Numbered from the stretch's first letter, positions 23,690-34,321 are shown. The stretch is DNA of 64,000 bases from Luidia sarsii (GCA_949987565.1 OX465112.1:13863299-13927298), one strand, 5' to 3'. Notes: generated from the sequence alone by a model not told the origin. Program-made: numbers and translations.

Positions 23690-23960
23690 CACTTCAACAG
23701 AAGTGCTGTGATAGAACGCAAGGTAGCTTTGTTAGGCCATGTGGTTCAGCGGTGTGGCAGCTGCTGTTGTGGTGGGATGCCAGAGGGATGTCGTCGTTCT
23801 GTGGGTCATGGGGCCGACCAAAGATGCGTTGTGGGTGGACAACATCCGAGAATGGTCAGAGTGTGATACCAACGAACTGAAAGAAGCGGCACTGGAAAGG
23901 CGGGCAGTGGTGGGAGCGGCGCCAGTGATTATAACGGTGTATAATAAGGAGACCAGGCGG
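23690..23960 (+). pseudogene. LINE (non-LTR retrotransposon) ORF2 tail, frameshifted
   Basis: Two reading frames together resemble the end of a non-LTR reverse transcriptase polyprotein. One frame gives LLGHVVQRCGS, then GMPEG, and a neighbouring frame gives GRPKMR. The third gives WVDNIREWSECDTNELKEAA followed by LERRAV. The order GHVVR, then GRPkxRWxDNIREW, then a helix with AxxRxxW is typical of the C-terminal region after the RT domain in many animal LINEs. At least one frameshift falls between GRPKMR and WVDNIREW, so this copy is dead. No RT catalytic motif, endonuclease or 3' tail was identified. The assignment rests on motif resemblance only. Confidence 0.6.
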
Positions 23961-24179
23961 GCAAATGCCTGTTTATTGATTGAAAGTAAGCGCTGTATGA
24001 ATCTATCATTGTCAAACAAAGTCACTCCCAGCCTGCCCAAGAACGCCCATTCCACGCATCCCAACGACGATGCAGCAATACATACATACCTCCTCCCCCT
24101 CGCTGTTCACTCATTATAATTGACCCACAATATGGAGAGCCCGCGTTCAGTGGTAAAGGAATGTCGCCCGACACCTTTT

Positions 24180-24547
24180 CGCCACTCATCACGTGCGTGG
24201 ATAGTGGCGAAGACGCAAAGTGATTGGCTGACTGCCGCGTGTGCGTGTATGGGGGGGGGGGTTGGGTGGGGTGAAAGACCGAATATCGATTTGGAGGTTG
24301 TTTTTTGAAAGCGCTCGGGCGCGGCAAACGTCGGGCACGTGGGACACGTCGATGGTCGCGGCTTCCGGTGTGCGCGTTACTCAGTCCGTCCATTCTCGAC
24401 CCCCCGACGGCCTCGGCACGGACCGACGGACGGTACGGACGGCCGGTAGGAAAAATCCCCATAGACCCGGTGCTCGGATTTCAAGGCCGACAAAGCTGAC
24501 AATAATTTTTCTTCATCTCGGAACTGCCTCTATACACCAGACGACAG
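24180..24547 (+). promoter_or_regulatory. Possible CpG-rich promoter and first exon
   Basis: This stretch is CpG-rich against an AT-rich background. It contains an inverted CCAAT box (ATTGG, 24223-24227) and CACGTG-type words near 24190 and 24335. It ends in CAG at 24547 followed by GTATGT, a strong splice-donor match. It could be the promoter and non-coding first exon of the unrecognised candidate gene at 25.8 kb. No transcription evidence is available from sequence. Confidence 0.3.
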
Positions 24548-24898
24548 GTATGTGAACTTGATGTGTATTTTGTGACGGATTATTAAAAAAAAAGACAAGC
24601 ATTTTCTGCCCCAAAATGACCACGAGTCTTGGAAGTTATGTGGTCAATGATTTGACCGGGGTGATAGTTTGGTAACGTTATGCAGGGACACAGTAGTCCT
24701 CCAAGCCCAAATTCAAAACATAACCGGTCCTTAACCAACCCTGCTCCATTAATAGTACGTTCACACTTATTTTCATAACCTATCTATAGGGCCTACATAC
24801 TTCACAAAGTCAAATAATTATGGGACTGTTTTCCAGGAGACCATTTTTGTGGCGAAACTGAAATTTGAAACTCTGCCCTCCGAATGCCATTCGTATTT

Positions 24899-25091
24899 CG
24901 CAGTGGCTGTTGTTACGGCAGTCGTACGTGTGGCTCCCTGACTTCACAGTATTTGTCAGGATGTTTAGCTCTTGGAACCAGACTATCAGCTAATAGACTG
25001 GTTCAACCAGCCTGCAATGCTGACGAAATACAATCAAGTCAGGGAACCACACGGACCATACGGACGACTGCCGTAACAACAGCCACTGCGT
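24899..25091 (+). mobile_element. hAT-like MITE, copy 2
   Basis: This is the same family and orientation as the copy at 2110, with terminal inverted repeats starting CGCAGTGGCTGTTGTTACGG. The flanks TCGTATTT (24891-24898) and TCATATTT (25092-25099) match at seven of eight bases, consistent with an aged 8-base target duplication. A short ACCATACGG insertion distinguishes its right arm. It is non-coding. Confidence 0.85.
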
Positions 25092-25799
25092 TCATATTTT
25101 GGGCAAGATTTTAGTTTTTTTAATACCCCACCGTAAAAGTCTGGATAAAAACCTAAACACAAATCAGACCACAAATTGTAAAGTATAGACAATATCCATG
25201 GTCTGTCATAGTCCGAGTAACTTGGACCCGACAAGACACGTTTTTCCCGAAATTTGGAGGGGTCGGTGACTGTATAGGGTCCATGGTTTTCAGTATGCGA
25301 AATGGTTCACACCAACTACCCCCGATAAAAATTCCCAGATTTTCCCCCGAAAACCAGTGAAACCGTCCCATGCGCCTATATTTGGATTCAGAGAGAATCA
25401 CAGATTGCAATATTGGGCATTTCCTTTATTCACGTTTCGGAAAAAAGATAAATTTCCCCTCAGTTGATCGAGAAAATTCTCTCCCGTCCGACGAGCCAAA
25501 ATGAGGCGGCCATCTTTGATTTCCGATACACGCATATCGATGACGTTATGACAGGTTCGGGCGCACATTGGGTCTGTGTGAGTCTGCATCACAAAAATAT
25601 GAATTTGGGGAAAACTAACTCCAGTTTTTCAGCAAGTTGTTGTGCCAGAACATGAATATTTTCTATAGAACCTATTACAATAATGGTCCCTTTTACGGTG
25701 AAGGTAAACCCAAATATTTCCCCAAGCACACCTGTTTTAATGCCTACATGAAATGTATGATTAAAGCATTTTTTTGTTTGTGTATGTTTTTTTCTCCAG
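25092..25799. other. Non-coding sequence, possible intron
   Basis: If the candidate exons on either side belong to one gene, this is part of its first intron. Its right end has a long T-rich tract ending in TTTTTTTCTCCAG, a strong acceptor. Confidence 0.35.
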
Positions 25800-25891
25800 C
25801 CCAATTGAAAGTGGACGATGGACTGAAGATGGCGTGCGCCCGTGTGCAAGTCAAGGCCGGGGTGCAAGACTGCATGTTCACAACACGGCAG
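25800..25891 (+). CDS. Candidate coding exon of an unrecognised gene
   Basis: This 92-base segment is bounded by a strong acceptor (T-rich tract, CTCCAG) and a good donor (CAG then GTTAGT). It is open in the frame QLKVDDGLKMACARVQ and onward. The Met in this frame has context GAAGATGG, a good initiation site, so the exon could carry the start codon, giving MACARVQVKAG as N-terminus. I do not recognise the peptide. The support is splice signals and frame only; a chance arrangement or a non-coding transcript is possible. Confidence 0.3.
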
Positions 25892-25916
25892 GTTAGTTAA
25901 CCAGTTTGCTTTTCAG

Positions 25917-25992
25917 TCATGAGCGCTCAAATCGAGCCGTGAACATGCACGCCCAAGTCCCCCGGTTGCTGCCGTCAAGACAATCCTCACAG
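25917..25992 (+). pseudogene. Degenerate copy of the candidate exon at 26258
   Basis: This has an acceptor-like TTTGCTTTTCAG, the phrase AGCGCTCAAATCGAGCCGTG, and a donor-like CACAG then GTGGGT. It resembles the segment at 26258 (AGCGCTCAAATTGGGCCGTG). In the frame expected from the preceding candidate exon it hits TGA in the second codon. It looks like a duplicated, decayed exon or a duplicated non-coding block. Confidence 0.3.
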
Positions 25993-26079
25993 GTGGGTAC
26001 ATTGAGTTCCTGGATGTTGTAGAGTAGGACAACCACTAACCCTAACCTTTTCTGTCGATTTTATTTTCTCTTTGAGCAG

Positions 26080-26121
26080 AAACTGAAGCGACCCCTGACC
26101 GCTTCGTATAGGGTTGTAAAG
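26080..26121 (+). CDS. Candidate 42-base microexon
   Basis: The acceptor is a T-rich tract ending TTTGAGCAG and the donor is AAG then GTAACA. The frame is phase 0 at both ends and reads KLKRPLTASYRVVK, compatible with the end phase of the candidate exon at 25800-25891. Product unknown; support is weak because the exon is so short. Confidence 0.2.
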
Positions 26122-26257
26122 GTAACATTCTAGGGAAACTAATCGTCAAAAGATCTGCCGTTCGGGAGCGGTCATCCGGGGGGGGGGTACTTCAATGGCA
26201 TGCTCACCAGGTAGGATTACCTCACATTCACACACACATTAACCCTTTCCCTTTCAG

Positions 26258-26329
26258 TCTTTAGCGCTCAAATTGGGCCGTGAGCAATGCGCACAAGACC
26301 CATACCCCCAAGAAGATCGTCGGGTCAGA
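26258..26329 (+). CDS. Candidate 72-base exon
   Basis: The acceptor is AACCCTTTCCCTTTCAG and the donor is AGA then GTGAGT, both good. The exon is phase 0 on both sides and reads SLALKLGREQCAQDPYPQED and four more residues, in frame with the two preceding candidates. I do not recognise the product. The similar block at 25917 could mean a tandem exon duplication. Confidence 0.28.
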
Positions 26330-27534
26330 GTGAGTCCGCCATTGGGCATTTCCTGCTCCTTTTTTTCAATCAGGGCGAACTCAACTGGTCAGCTGATCAG
26401 TCCATTTTATTTAGACTAAGAACATCAAAGCAACTCCCCGGGGAGCGTTTTTTTTCCTTCAATCTTTCAGTCCACCGAAAGTATCAGAATCTTTCTTATT
26501 GCAACTCATTATCCCCCCCCCAAAAAAAAAAAATAATTTACCGAAGCAGAAACTTATATATGTACTCGTTCTTTTTATCGCACGAAATCAATTGGTTTTG
26601 GTTGCCAAAATTCATTCAAAATCTCCAAATTCATCTGAAACGAACATTTATTTTCTTTACTTTTTTCTAAGTATGAAAAGTATGAAAGTTAGAAACAAAT
26701 CTAAATGATTGAGAGATTAAGGTTAGCTAGACTTTAGCTTAGGTGTGGTGCGGTGATTCGATAGTGGCGGAAGGGGCCATTGTGTGGTTGGTAGTGCATG
26801 GAACTTAAAGGGGGCTGGGCGCGTTGCGTGGGACGCGGGCCCCCACCGGCGGCTGGATATGGCGTTCAGTGCTCCGTCATAAAAAGATGTGAGAAGTGCG
26901 AACCTGCGGTGGCTATAGGGACTGTCGGGCAAACGTCGGTACGTCCTGTTATGCGGTTGACAGGGCGCGGGTTAGTGCGGTAGGGTGCTCCTGTCGTGGG
27001 GGTGGACCGGACAGGGCGAGGTTTAATTTCTTCGTGGATGGCTTTTTCGCCTGACAATGGACCCTACGATCACGCAACGCCTGCGGGGCTGGTATCCTGG
27101 GACCTTCACGTGGTGGCCCTGTTTACAACTAACCTTACCAGGATGTTGTTGGCTGCTGGATCGCCTTCATCCCTGCGCCAACGAGCAAGAGGACGGCATA
27201 AAATCATAGCAAGTATTTTCTCTCGATGCACTTTCGAAATAATTCTCCCAAAATGAATTCAAACAAAGGAAAAACTCACTGGGAATTTTTGAATGAAATT
27301 TATCCAATTCTGGATACCAAGAAAAGAACGATGTGCTTTTCCATATTTTTGAAATGTTTCAATCAGTCAACCAAAAATCTTTCTTTCAAGCTCAAAGTGT
27401 AAAACTCTTTCTTCTGTCCATTCCCTTTGGTACTTTTTAATTGAACATTGTTGTTGTTATTTTTCTGTGTTCACTCAAACTTTGCAGATTTTAGCCTGTG
27501 TCGCAGCTCATCATGGGAAGCATCTGTATCTGAC
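26330..27534. other. Non-coding or unrecognised sequence
   Basis: A CpG-rich stretch at about 26740-27130 has open frames on both strands but no domain that I recognise. The remainder is AT-rich. Confidence 0.35.
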
Positions 27535-28475
27535 CATGGACAGCCTCAGTGTCTCACCATGGACAGCCTCTGTCTCTCACTATGGACAGCCTCTGTCTCA
27601 CTAAGGACAGCCTCTGTCTCACTAAGGACAGCCTCTGTCGCTCACTATGGACAGCCTCTGTCTCTCACTATGGACAGCCTCTGTCTCACTAAGGACAGCC
27701 TCTGTCTCACCATGGCCAGCCTCTGTCTCTCACTATGGACAGCCTCTGTCTCACTAAGGACAGCCTCTGTCTCACCATGGCCAGCCTCTGTCTCTCACTA
27801 TGGACAGCCTCTGTCTCACTAAGGACAGCCTCTGTCTCACCATGGCCAGCCTCTGTCTCTCACTATGGACAGCCTCTGTCTCACTAAGGACAGCCTCTGT
27901 CTCACCATGGCCAGCCTCTGTCTCTCACTATGGACTGCCTCTGTCTCACTAAGGACAGCCTCTGTCTCTCACCATGGAAAGCATCTGTCTCACTCAGGAC
28001 AACCTCAGTGTCTCACCATTACCAGAACAGCTTCTCTCTTTCTCACCATGGACAGCCGTTGTCTCTCACCATGGACAGCCTCTGCCTCTCACCATGGACA
28101 GCCTCTGCGTCTCGCCATGTACAGCCTCTGCCTCTCACCATGGACAGCCTCTGTCTCTCGCCATGTACAGCCTCTGCCTCTCACCATGGACAGCCTCTGT
28201 CTCTCACCATAGACAGCCTCTCTCTCTCACCATGGACAGCCGCTGTCTCTCACCGAGGACAGCCTCTGCCTCTCGCCATGGACAGCCTCTGCGTCTCTCA
28301 CCATGGACAGCCTCTGTCTCTCAACATGGAAAGCATTTCTGTCTCACTAAGGACAGCCTCAGTGTCTCACCATGACCAGAACAGCTTCTCTCTCTCACCA
28401 TGGACAGCCGTTGTCTCTCACCATGGACGCCCTCTGCCTCTCACCATATTCAAGCCTCTATGTCTCACTATGGAT
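27535..28475 (+). repeat. Minisatellite with 65-bp higher-order repeat
   Basis: The basic units are 21-23 bases: CTCTGTCTCACTAAGGACAGC, CTCTGTCTCACCATGGCCAGC and a 23-base variant with CTCACTATGG. Between about 27670 and 27960 these three alternate as a 65-base block. The word CATGGCCAGC recurs at 27711, 27776, 27841 and 27906, exactly 65 bases apart. To the right the units diverge (CTCACCATGGACAGCCTCTG and relatives). Several frames stay open through the array as a by-product of its composition; I do not call a protein. Confidence 0.95.
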
Positions 28476-29898
28476 TCTCTCATGAACTTTGACTCGGATA
28501 TATTTTGAAATCTAATTTCATTTTTTAAACTATTAGCAAATTAGAAGTAAACACGTTGGACAAAAAAAGCTCAAAGTTTACCGTTTTGATTAAAGATATA
28601 GCTTAGGTCTGCCAGAGGATTGAGGATTATTTGATCTGAATCGATTGGCACAACACAAAAGTATATATACAATGGATGTGAAACTAAGGAGTAAGAACAA
28701 ATCGTTTATTCCCTCTAAAAGTGAGTAAAGAAGATACATAATTTGACCTATTCTGATTTACTTATCTAAGGTCAACTTAAAGTAATTGTATATTAAAAAT
28801 TTCAGGTCGAATTGTCTATTGAGACGTGTATCACCACACTTCCCCCATCTTAATGCATGTTTCCAATTAATTAACCATTTTATATTTCAGTCATCTGTTT
28901 TGAGCAATTGGCAAAACCATGAAATATTGACAAAGAAAAGACCTTTGAACAATGTACACTGCCCATTTGTAGGGTGCTCCATAATTTGTTAGATTAAAAC
29001 CAATGGAATAAGTAACATTTAGGCCTACTTTGTTTTGCATGATCTGTGATAACACCTGTCTATAAGATAAAAATTGATATTTTTTCCTCACTTTTGAATA
29101 CATGAAATTTTGATGCACAGATCCTTTTTTTTAAAGTAAATTTGCTTTGGGGAAAATCTAGTAATTGTTTTGCTTAAAGCACGATTGTCATTTTGATTGC
29201 AAGAATGGATAAAGAAAAGTAAACATTTGACTTGACTGGGATTGTATCCAAGCCTCTAGTTTGATGTACCAGCATTTTACACACGGAGCTATCCAGCCCT
29301 TTGAATAATTGATAAATAATTGTGAACAAATGACACCTTTAAAACTGGTGCTTGTTTCAGTACAATACAAATGTCAAAATTTAGTGGGCCTAAATTTTGA
29401 GATTAGCATTTTGGTAATTTTAGTCAGTAAGCAGTTTGCAACATTTTTGTATATCACTCCTACAATAACAAATGAGACGAAAATGTAGTCCAAGCTGAAA
29501 AACCACATGGGGTTTTCTCTTTAGAATGTGTCCAGTCTGCATGTTAGGACAGCCCAGCGGTTGCAAGGGTGTTTGTGGAGTAGAGGAGATTATTTATTTT
29601 CCTTAAATCTTTGAAATAAAATGAAAATACTCTTCTCTTATTCTGTTTTAATAAATGCCCGGCAGATTTTTATTATTAAAGGTCATTCAGTGGCCATGCT
29701 CTAAGATGAAGCAAACTTGATCCAGCCAAACGATCCTGGCCCATTCCGTTTCGAAGGTCCGGTCGATTTGTGCTCCTCAGAGGAACGAAAAGGACCATTC
29801 TGCTTCACACCTCCCAACGGGCAGAATAAAAAAAAAAACAATCTGAAGGACATCCACACATTGGACGCGTTCTATATAATTTATTATAAGACGTGCAG
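28476..29898. other. Non-coding AT-rich sequence with a MITE fragment
   Basis: At about 29373-29460 is a solo end of the fold-back MITE family (TTTTAGTCAGTAAGCAGTTT followed by GCAACATTTTTGTATATCAC). No gene is supported. Confidence 0.4.
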
Positions 29899-30010
29899 AA
29901 TTGAGCGATTGAGCAGAAACTTTCACAGGTGTGCTATTTCATGCATCTATGTTGGATCAGACGACGTATGGATGCGATTCTTTGACCTCGACCAATGTTG
30001 TGTAGGGGCT
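29899..30010 (+). mobile_element. TTAA-flanked MITE, 3' fragment
   Basis: This matches the right portion of the element at 39646-40014. It includes TTTCACAGGTGTGCTATTTC, CTTTGACCTCGACC and the terminal CCAATGTTGTGTAGGGGCT, followed directly by TTAA. The left part is missing or too diverged to align by eye. Confidence 0.75.
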
Positions 30011-30030
30011 TTAAAACACAAACATTTGAA

Positions 30031-30095
30031 AAGTGGCAAAGAAAACTTAGACTGGACCGGAATCCCAGTCGAATCCATTTTTTTTGTCCATTTTG
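30031..30095 (-). mobile_element. tRNA-derived SINE fragment
   Basis: On the plus strand this reads GTGGCAAAGAAAACTTAGAC, then TGGACCGGAATCC. These are the 3' part and B-box side of the SINE family seen better at 35184, 35410 and 61707. It abuts the MITE fragment on its left. Confidence 0.45.
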
Positions 30096-30307
30096 TTCTA
30101 CAAGTGTCAGTCCCATAAGCTTAGGGGCCTATAGAATGTAAACCATTCTACCACCTGGAAAAAGATAAAGATCCCAATAGTTATATTCTTCATACAATTA
30201 ATTTAAATTATAGAATTGATCCACGTGTAAACTGTTCAACAAAGAACTGATTCTGAACGAAAGTTTCCTCAGATCAGATTCGTGGAATTGCGAAATATCA
30301 AAACTCA

Positions 30308-30468
30308 GGAAGGCGCGATGTTTCGATCCTATAGGGCCTATAGCAAGACCTTTCTCAAAGGCAGACCCTGATTGATCCTACCTTTGAGAAAGGTCCTGAT
30401 AGGATCGAAACTTCAAGCCCTCCTAATTTGTGGTCATTTTTATCAGTAAAGCAGTTTGCAACATAGGG
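30308..30468 (+). mobile_element. Fold-back MITE copy
   Basis: Two arms, GATGTTTCGATCCTATAGGG and GGTCCTGATAGGATCGAAAC, form an imperfect hairpin. It is followed by the family terminus with CAGTAAAGCAGTTTGCAACA. It is diverged relative to the copy at 11721. Confidence 0.75.
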
Positions 30469-30701
30469 GCCTAGGCCTATTTGCATAAAAAAAAATACGG
30501 AGTACCGGTACGATAAGATAACTCGAACCCCCTCACCCATTATCTTGTACAGAATATGAAGCTAAGCCGATGTGATACTCTTCTTTCAATGGACCCCCCC
30601 AAACAAAAAATAAAATAGAAATCTAAAACTAGAAGCCATTGAGCACATTAATGTCTGTGGCCCATCATGGTAATCAACAAGCTTAGGCCCTAGCCCTATG
30701 G
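30469..30701. other. Non-coding sequence
   Basis: Short stretch between two MITEs; nothing recognised. Confidence 0.3.
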
Positions 30702-30843
30702 GCCCTTTTTTTCACGTGACGTCATGCTGGACCGCCTTACAATGGCAGCGCACAGTGTGAACATCAGTTGTGCGTACACTTTCCGTAAAAAGCGGTCCAA
30801 CGTGGCGGCTGTTCTTTTGTTGGGTCACGTGAGTGAAAAAGGT
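30702..30843 (+). mobile_element. MITE with TTTCACGTGAC terminal inverted repeats
   Basis: The left end reads CCCTTTTTTTCACGTGACG and the right end GTCACGTGAGTGAAAAAGG, giving imperfect terminal inverted repeats of about 18 bases. A second inner pair, GGACCGCC and AGCGGTCC, also inverts. About 142 bases long and non-coding. No target duplication could be set confidently. Confidence 0.6.
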
Positions 30844-32187
30844 CTATAGGCCTATGCTAATGAACAAACCAACAGCAGCAGACTCCTAAAACTATGAACA
30901 TTGTCATTTGTGACATCATGGTTTGCAGCACGCAGCCATTACATAACTGATTCTTGAATTATTGATCAATTTAATTCAGAATGCATACAGCATTGACCGT
31001 TTGTTTTCTTATTCGTCCGTAAAAACGAGGGCGGGGTTCTCGACCTTCGTGGCCCCTCCCCTGGATGGCTAAGACTTGTCACCGCGCAAAAAAAAAACCC
31101 AGCATGACCTTAATCAAGTCACACTGCATGGTGTCACCGAGTACAGTACATCACATCATGTAGACTCGGGCTTAGGCTTCATCATTCACATTTCTCTTAC
31201 CCGTTATTATATCACAGGCATCAAGACGAAAACAAGGGTTGACCCATATAGCTCTAGAAATAAATCAGAGTGCGCGTGACGCGTGCCGACAAGGGGACTG
31301 CGGTTAGGGTTAGGTCAAATGCAAGGATCTCTATGGGGCAAACTAATCCCAATTTTTACAAAAGAAAGTTGGACATTAAAATTCGCCAATCCCTTGAGAT
31401 ATTGATGGCCTAATTTCGTTCATTACTAAATTTCTATAACATTTAGTTGCCGCATTCACAACCTTTCGGCTATACTTTCCCCCATTCATATTACGCGCGA
31501 TTGCTACTGACATCCGGGCACTTCGAGCTGAAGTTGCCCTCTTTGGTAATGGCGAATGCGCGTCCATGTCGGCACCATTGATCTCCATAATAAAGTAATA
31601 AAGACTGGATAGGACACCTTCTCGTGCACAAAATACGCGGTCGAACAATGGCGGCGCGCAACGCTTCAGGAGGGTAGAGTTGTGGGTAACGTATGTTAGT
31701 GCTTACGTCACATTAATACATCGGTATCCGTACCACTCCTCAATCCAGCCGTACACACCACTGACAATACCACTCCGGATCCGTATGAGTGATACTCATG
31801 TATGTGTCTGCTTTGGCGACCCTTGGGTAGCATGAAGTGGTACACGGCAGAACTTAGTTTTTGGAAAAACGATGATTAGATGAGCATTAGGGCCTATATC
31901 AAAAAATCATAGCGACTCAATAAAATTATACTTTCGACTCTATATATCTTTTATTTTTTCGAGCATATGCACAATTGACGCACGTTCTCGTTTTTGAAAG
32001 GGTGGGGGACGTATTAAGTCGTGAACCCCAAACACGACGGGTGGCGCTCTCACCTCCGACCCTTAAACTGAACAACTGTAAGTCGCGCTTCGTTTATATA
32101 TGGGGTTCAATCGAGTGGTCTTTTAGCCATGGTTATCGATGTGAAGAAATCTAGTACGGTCCGAACATAGATCTGCGCATGCGCGAT
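30844..32187. other. Non-coding sequence
   Basis: This contains a short TTAGGGTTAGG word at about 31304 and otherwise no feature that I can support. Confidence 0.35.
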
Positions 32188-32205
32188 AACCCTAACCCTA
32201 ACCCT
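32188..32205 (+). repeat. Short interstitial telomere-type repeat
   Basis: AACCCTAACCCTAACCCT is three units of the metazoan telomere repeat CCCTAA. It is too short to mean a telomere or fusion; such words can arise during break repair or by chance. Confidence 0.7.
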
Positions 32206-32237
32206 TTGCGTGTACATGGGTGCAGAACACTAAATAG

Positions 32238-32700
32238 AGCTCCCATTGAACACTGTACAAAAACACTCACTTTCAAAGCCAATTATCCCATGCCCAAAAG
32301 TCTCTCAGTTCTTGTAGCTATACTTAAAATTGTAGTTTGGACCTTCATCTCTCAGATTCTTTTCAATTTTAGTGCCCTTAGCCGATTAGATGTTTTGCTA
32401 ATTACCCCCAGAAAAAAACACCCCCAAAATGTCTAGTCGTCCAAGCCGAATTTCTGCAAGGATTTTGAGATGGACCCCTCCACTTCTGCAGCCAAATAGG
32501 GCCACATTTAAAGCCAGATATGGTCCAAATTTCATACCAAATTGAAGAGTGAACCCCAGGTTGTCTTAAGCTTCACTTGTTCTACAATGTATCAGTTAAT
32601 TAGCCTCCAAAGACCCCTTATTAAAAAAAAGTTGTGGGTACACACTTTATGATAATCAGCTCGGCGGAGCCATCTTGGATGGATTTTGTGTGCTGCACCC
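32238..32700 (+). repeat. Dispersed duplication, copy A
   Basis: This stretch of about 460 bases is matched by 33898-34321. Shared phrases in the same order include AGCTCCCATTGAACACTG, TCTCAGTTCTTGTAGC, CCAAGCCGAATTTCTGCAAG, CCAGGTTGTCT, GTTGTGGGT and CGGCGGAGCCATCTTGGATG. It is probably a dispersed repeat or a local segmental copy; no coding capacity is seen. Confidence 0.8.
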
Positions 32701-33897
32701 ACATGTACATTGAATAAAGTGTATACCCCCACGCAGTTTCGTGGTCAAAAGTAGATTGAGTTCAGTACTCATGAATATTAACACTGAGTCGTCGTAGCAG
32801 CGCATAATGATTGGATGGTTCTGAATAGTACTTGGACGAGCGAGATGCACAACACAACACAAGTTATTATTCTCGGCTGAGACGAGTGCCGACTCTTCAC
32901 AGGGTTTCTGCACAACTACATCAATATATAAATGGACATTGTAACCAATAATAATGAATATTCTCAGCTTAGAAGAGCGCTGACTCTTCTGTGGTAACTT
33001 ACCGGCTCTTTTCAGAGCCATAATCCTTCTCCGTCACCGCAAACCTGCTGTACCTGGCCATGATGTTCTGGTTTTGTCAGAGGGAGACGAACCCCGAGCC
33101 CGAGCCTGGAGTCCATGGTTTCGTGGAGTCCAAGGGCCACAGACAGTCTGCCAGTCAGCATTCTCACACCCTTCGCACCCTCAACTTGGCTCTCGAGCTC
33201 CGCAAGGCCAGGGGAGACTAAAAAGGACATTCTTGACAACCCTGGCCAGGCGACTCTCTTGACTAATTGTCTTGTCTTGTCTTTCCCGCGGCAGCGCATT
33301 TTGCTAGGCGGTCGGCGTCATTTTCGCCCTGGGCACCGCACTGTCTGTACTGACTATCGTACTGGCGAAATTGAAAGAAATACATGGCGGTAATTATAAT
33401 GCGACACTCTGGTTCGCCTTCTGCTGCCATGCATTATAGCAGGGAACTTCAACCCATTGTTTCTCTTGTGATACGGTCTTCCCATGGTTGCGGCATCAAA
33501 ATAATGTTTGACAAGATACTCACCTCCACCAGGCCTGTAAACCGCAGCGTATTCACTCGTGTGTCCTTTAGCCATACGCACGTGCAACGTTCGTTGCGAT
33601 TGAAATCATCAATTTTCATTTCAAAACACTCAACCTCCACCTCCCCACTACCTCATTGTTTCCCCTCCACCTACGATCCCACCTCGCCCCATCCCCACTC
33701 TGCCTCACCCCTACGCCGACACCCCCCTCATCCCACATCCCTTTGTAACCCAACGATTCGTTTCCAATAAAAAGGTATATTTCATGCAACTTTAGATCGA
33801 CTCCAATATTGGAAACCAGTGCAGTTATGACTTCATTCAAAGCTGATGCACACTATACCGTCAGAGCAGTCTGTAGTCTGACGGTTGCAGAAATTCC
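32701..33897. other. Non-coding spacer between the duplicated blocks
   Basis: Apart from a short GTGACACC-family fragment at 33000-33045, nothing is recognised. A 95-codon frame on the minus strand at 33012-33299 has no recognisable domain. Confidence 0.35.
33000..33045 (-). mobile_element. Short dispersed element (GTGACACC family), fragment
   Basis: The minus strand reads GTTTGCGGTGACGG, then ATGGCTCTGAAAAGAGCCGG. It is a shortened relative of the elements at 2678 and 39418. Confidence 0.45.
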
Positions 33898-34321
33898 AGC
33901 TCCCATTGAACACTGCACAAAAACATTCACTTTCCAAGCCAATTATTCCACACCCAAAAGTTCTCAGTTCTTGTAGCAATATGCCCTATGATGAAAATTG
34001 TTTGGACCTTCATCTCTCTGATTTTGTGCCCTTAGCCGATTATATTTTTTTGCTCATAACCCTAGAAAACAAGCACCCCCCAAAAAATATGTAGATGTCC
34101 AAGCCGAATTTCTGCAAGGATTTTTGGATGGACCCCTGCACTTCTACAGCCAAATTGAAAGCCAAATATGTTCCAAATTACACACGAAAATTAGAGAGTG
34201 AACCTCCAGGTTGTCTAAGTTCACTTACTCTACAATGTTATTAAAAAACAGTTGTGGGTCCACACTTTATGACAATCAGTTCGGCGGAGCCATCTTGGAT
34301 GAAATTATATGCGCTGCATTG
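33898..34321 (+). repeat. Dispersed duplication, copy B
   Basis: Second copy of the block at 32238, in the same orientation, about 1.66 kb downstream and some 40 bases shorter through small deletions. Confidence 0.8.

Noticed and set aside
27448..28508. Ser/Leu/Thr-rich repeat proteins of up to 192 residues
   Set aside because: The minisatellite units are 21 and 23 bases, so frames drift between units, and several overlapping frames are open. Composition explains this without selection for coding.
32188..32205. Telomere or chromosome-fusion signature
   Set aside because: Three CCCTAA units are too few to support this.
33012..33299. A 95-residue minus-strand frame with protein-like composition
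   Set aside because: No family resemblance, no convincing splice sites, and the frame overlaps a repeat fragment at its end.
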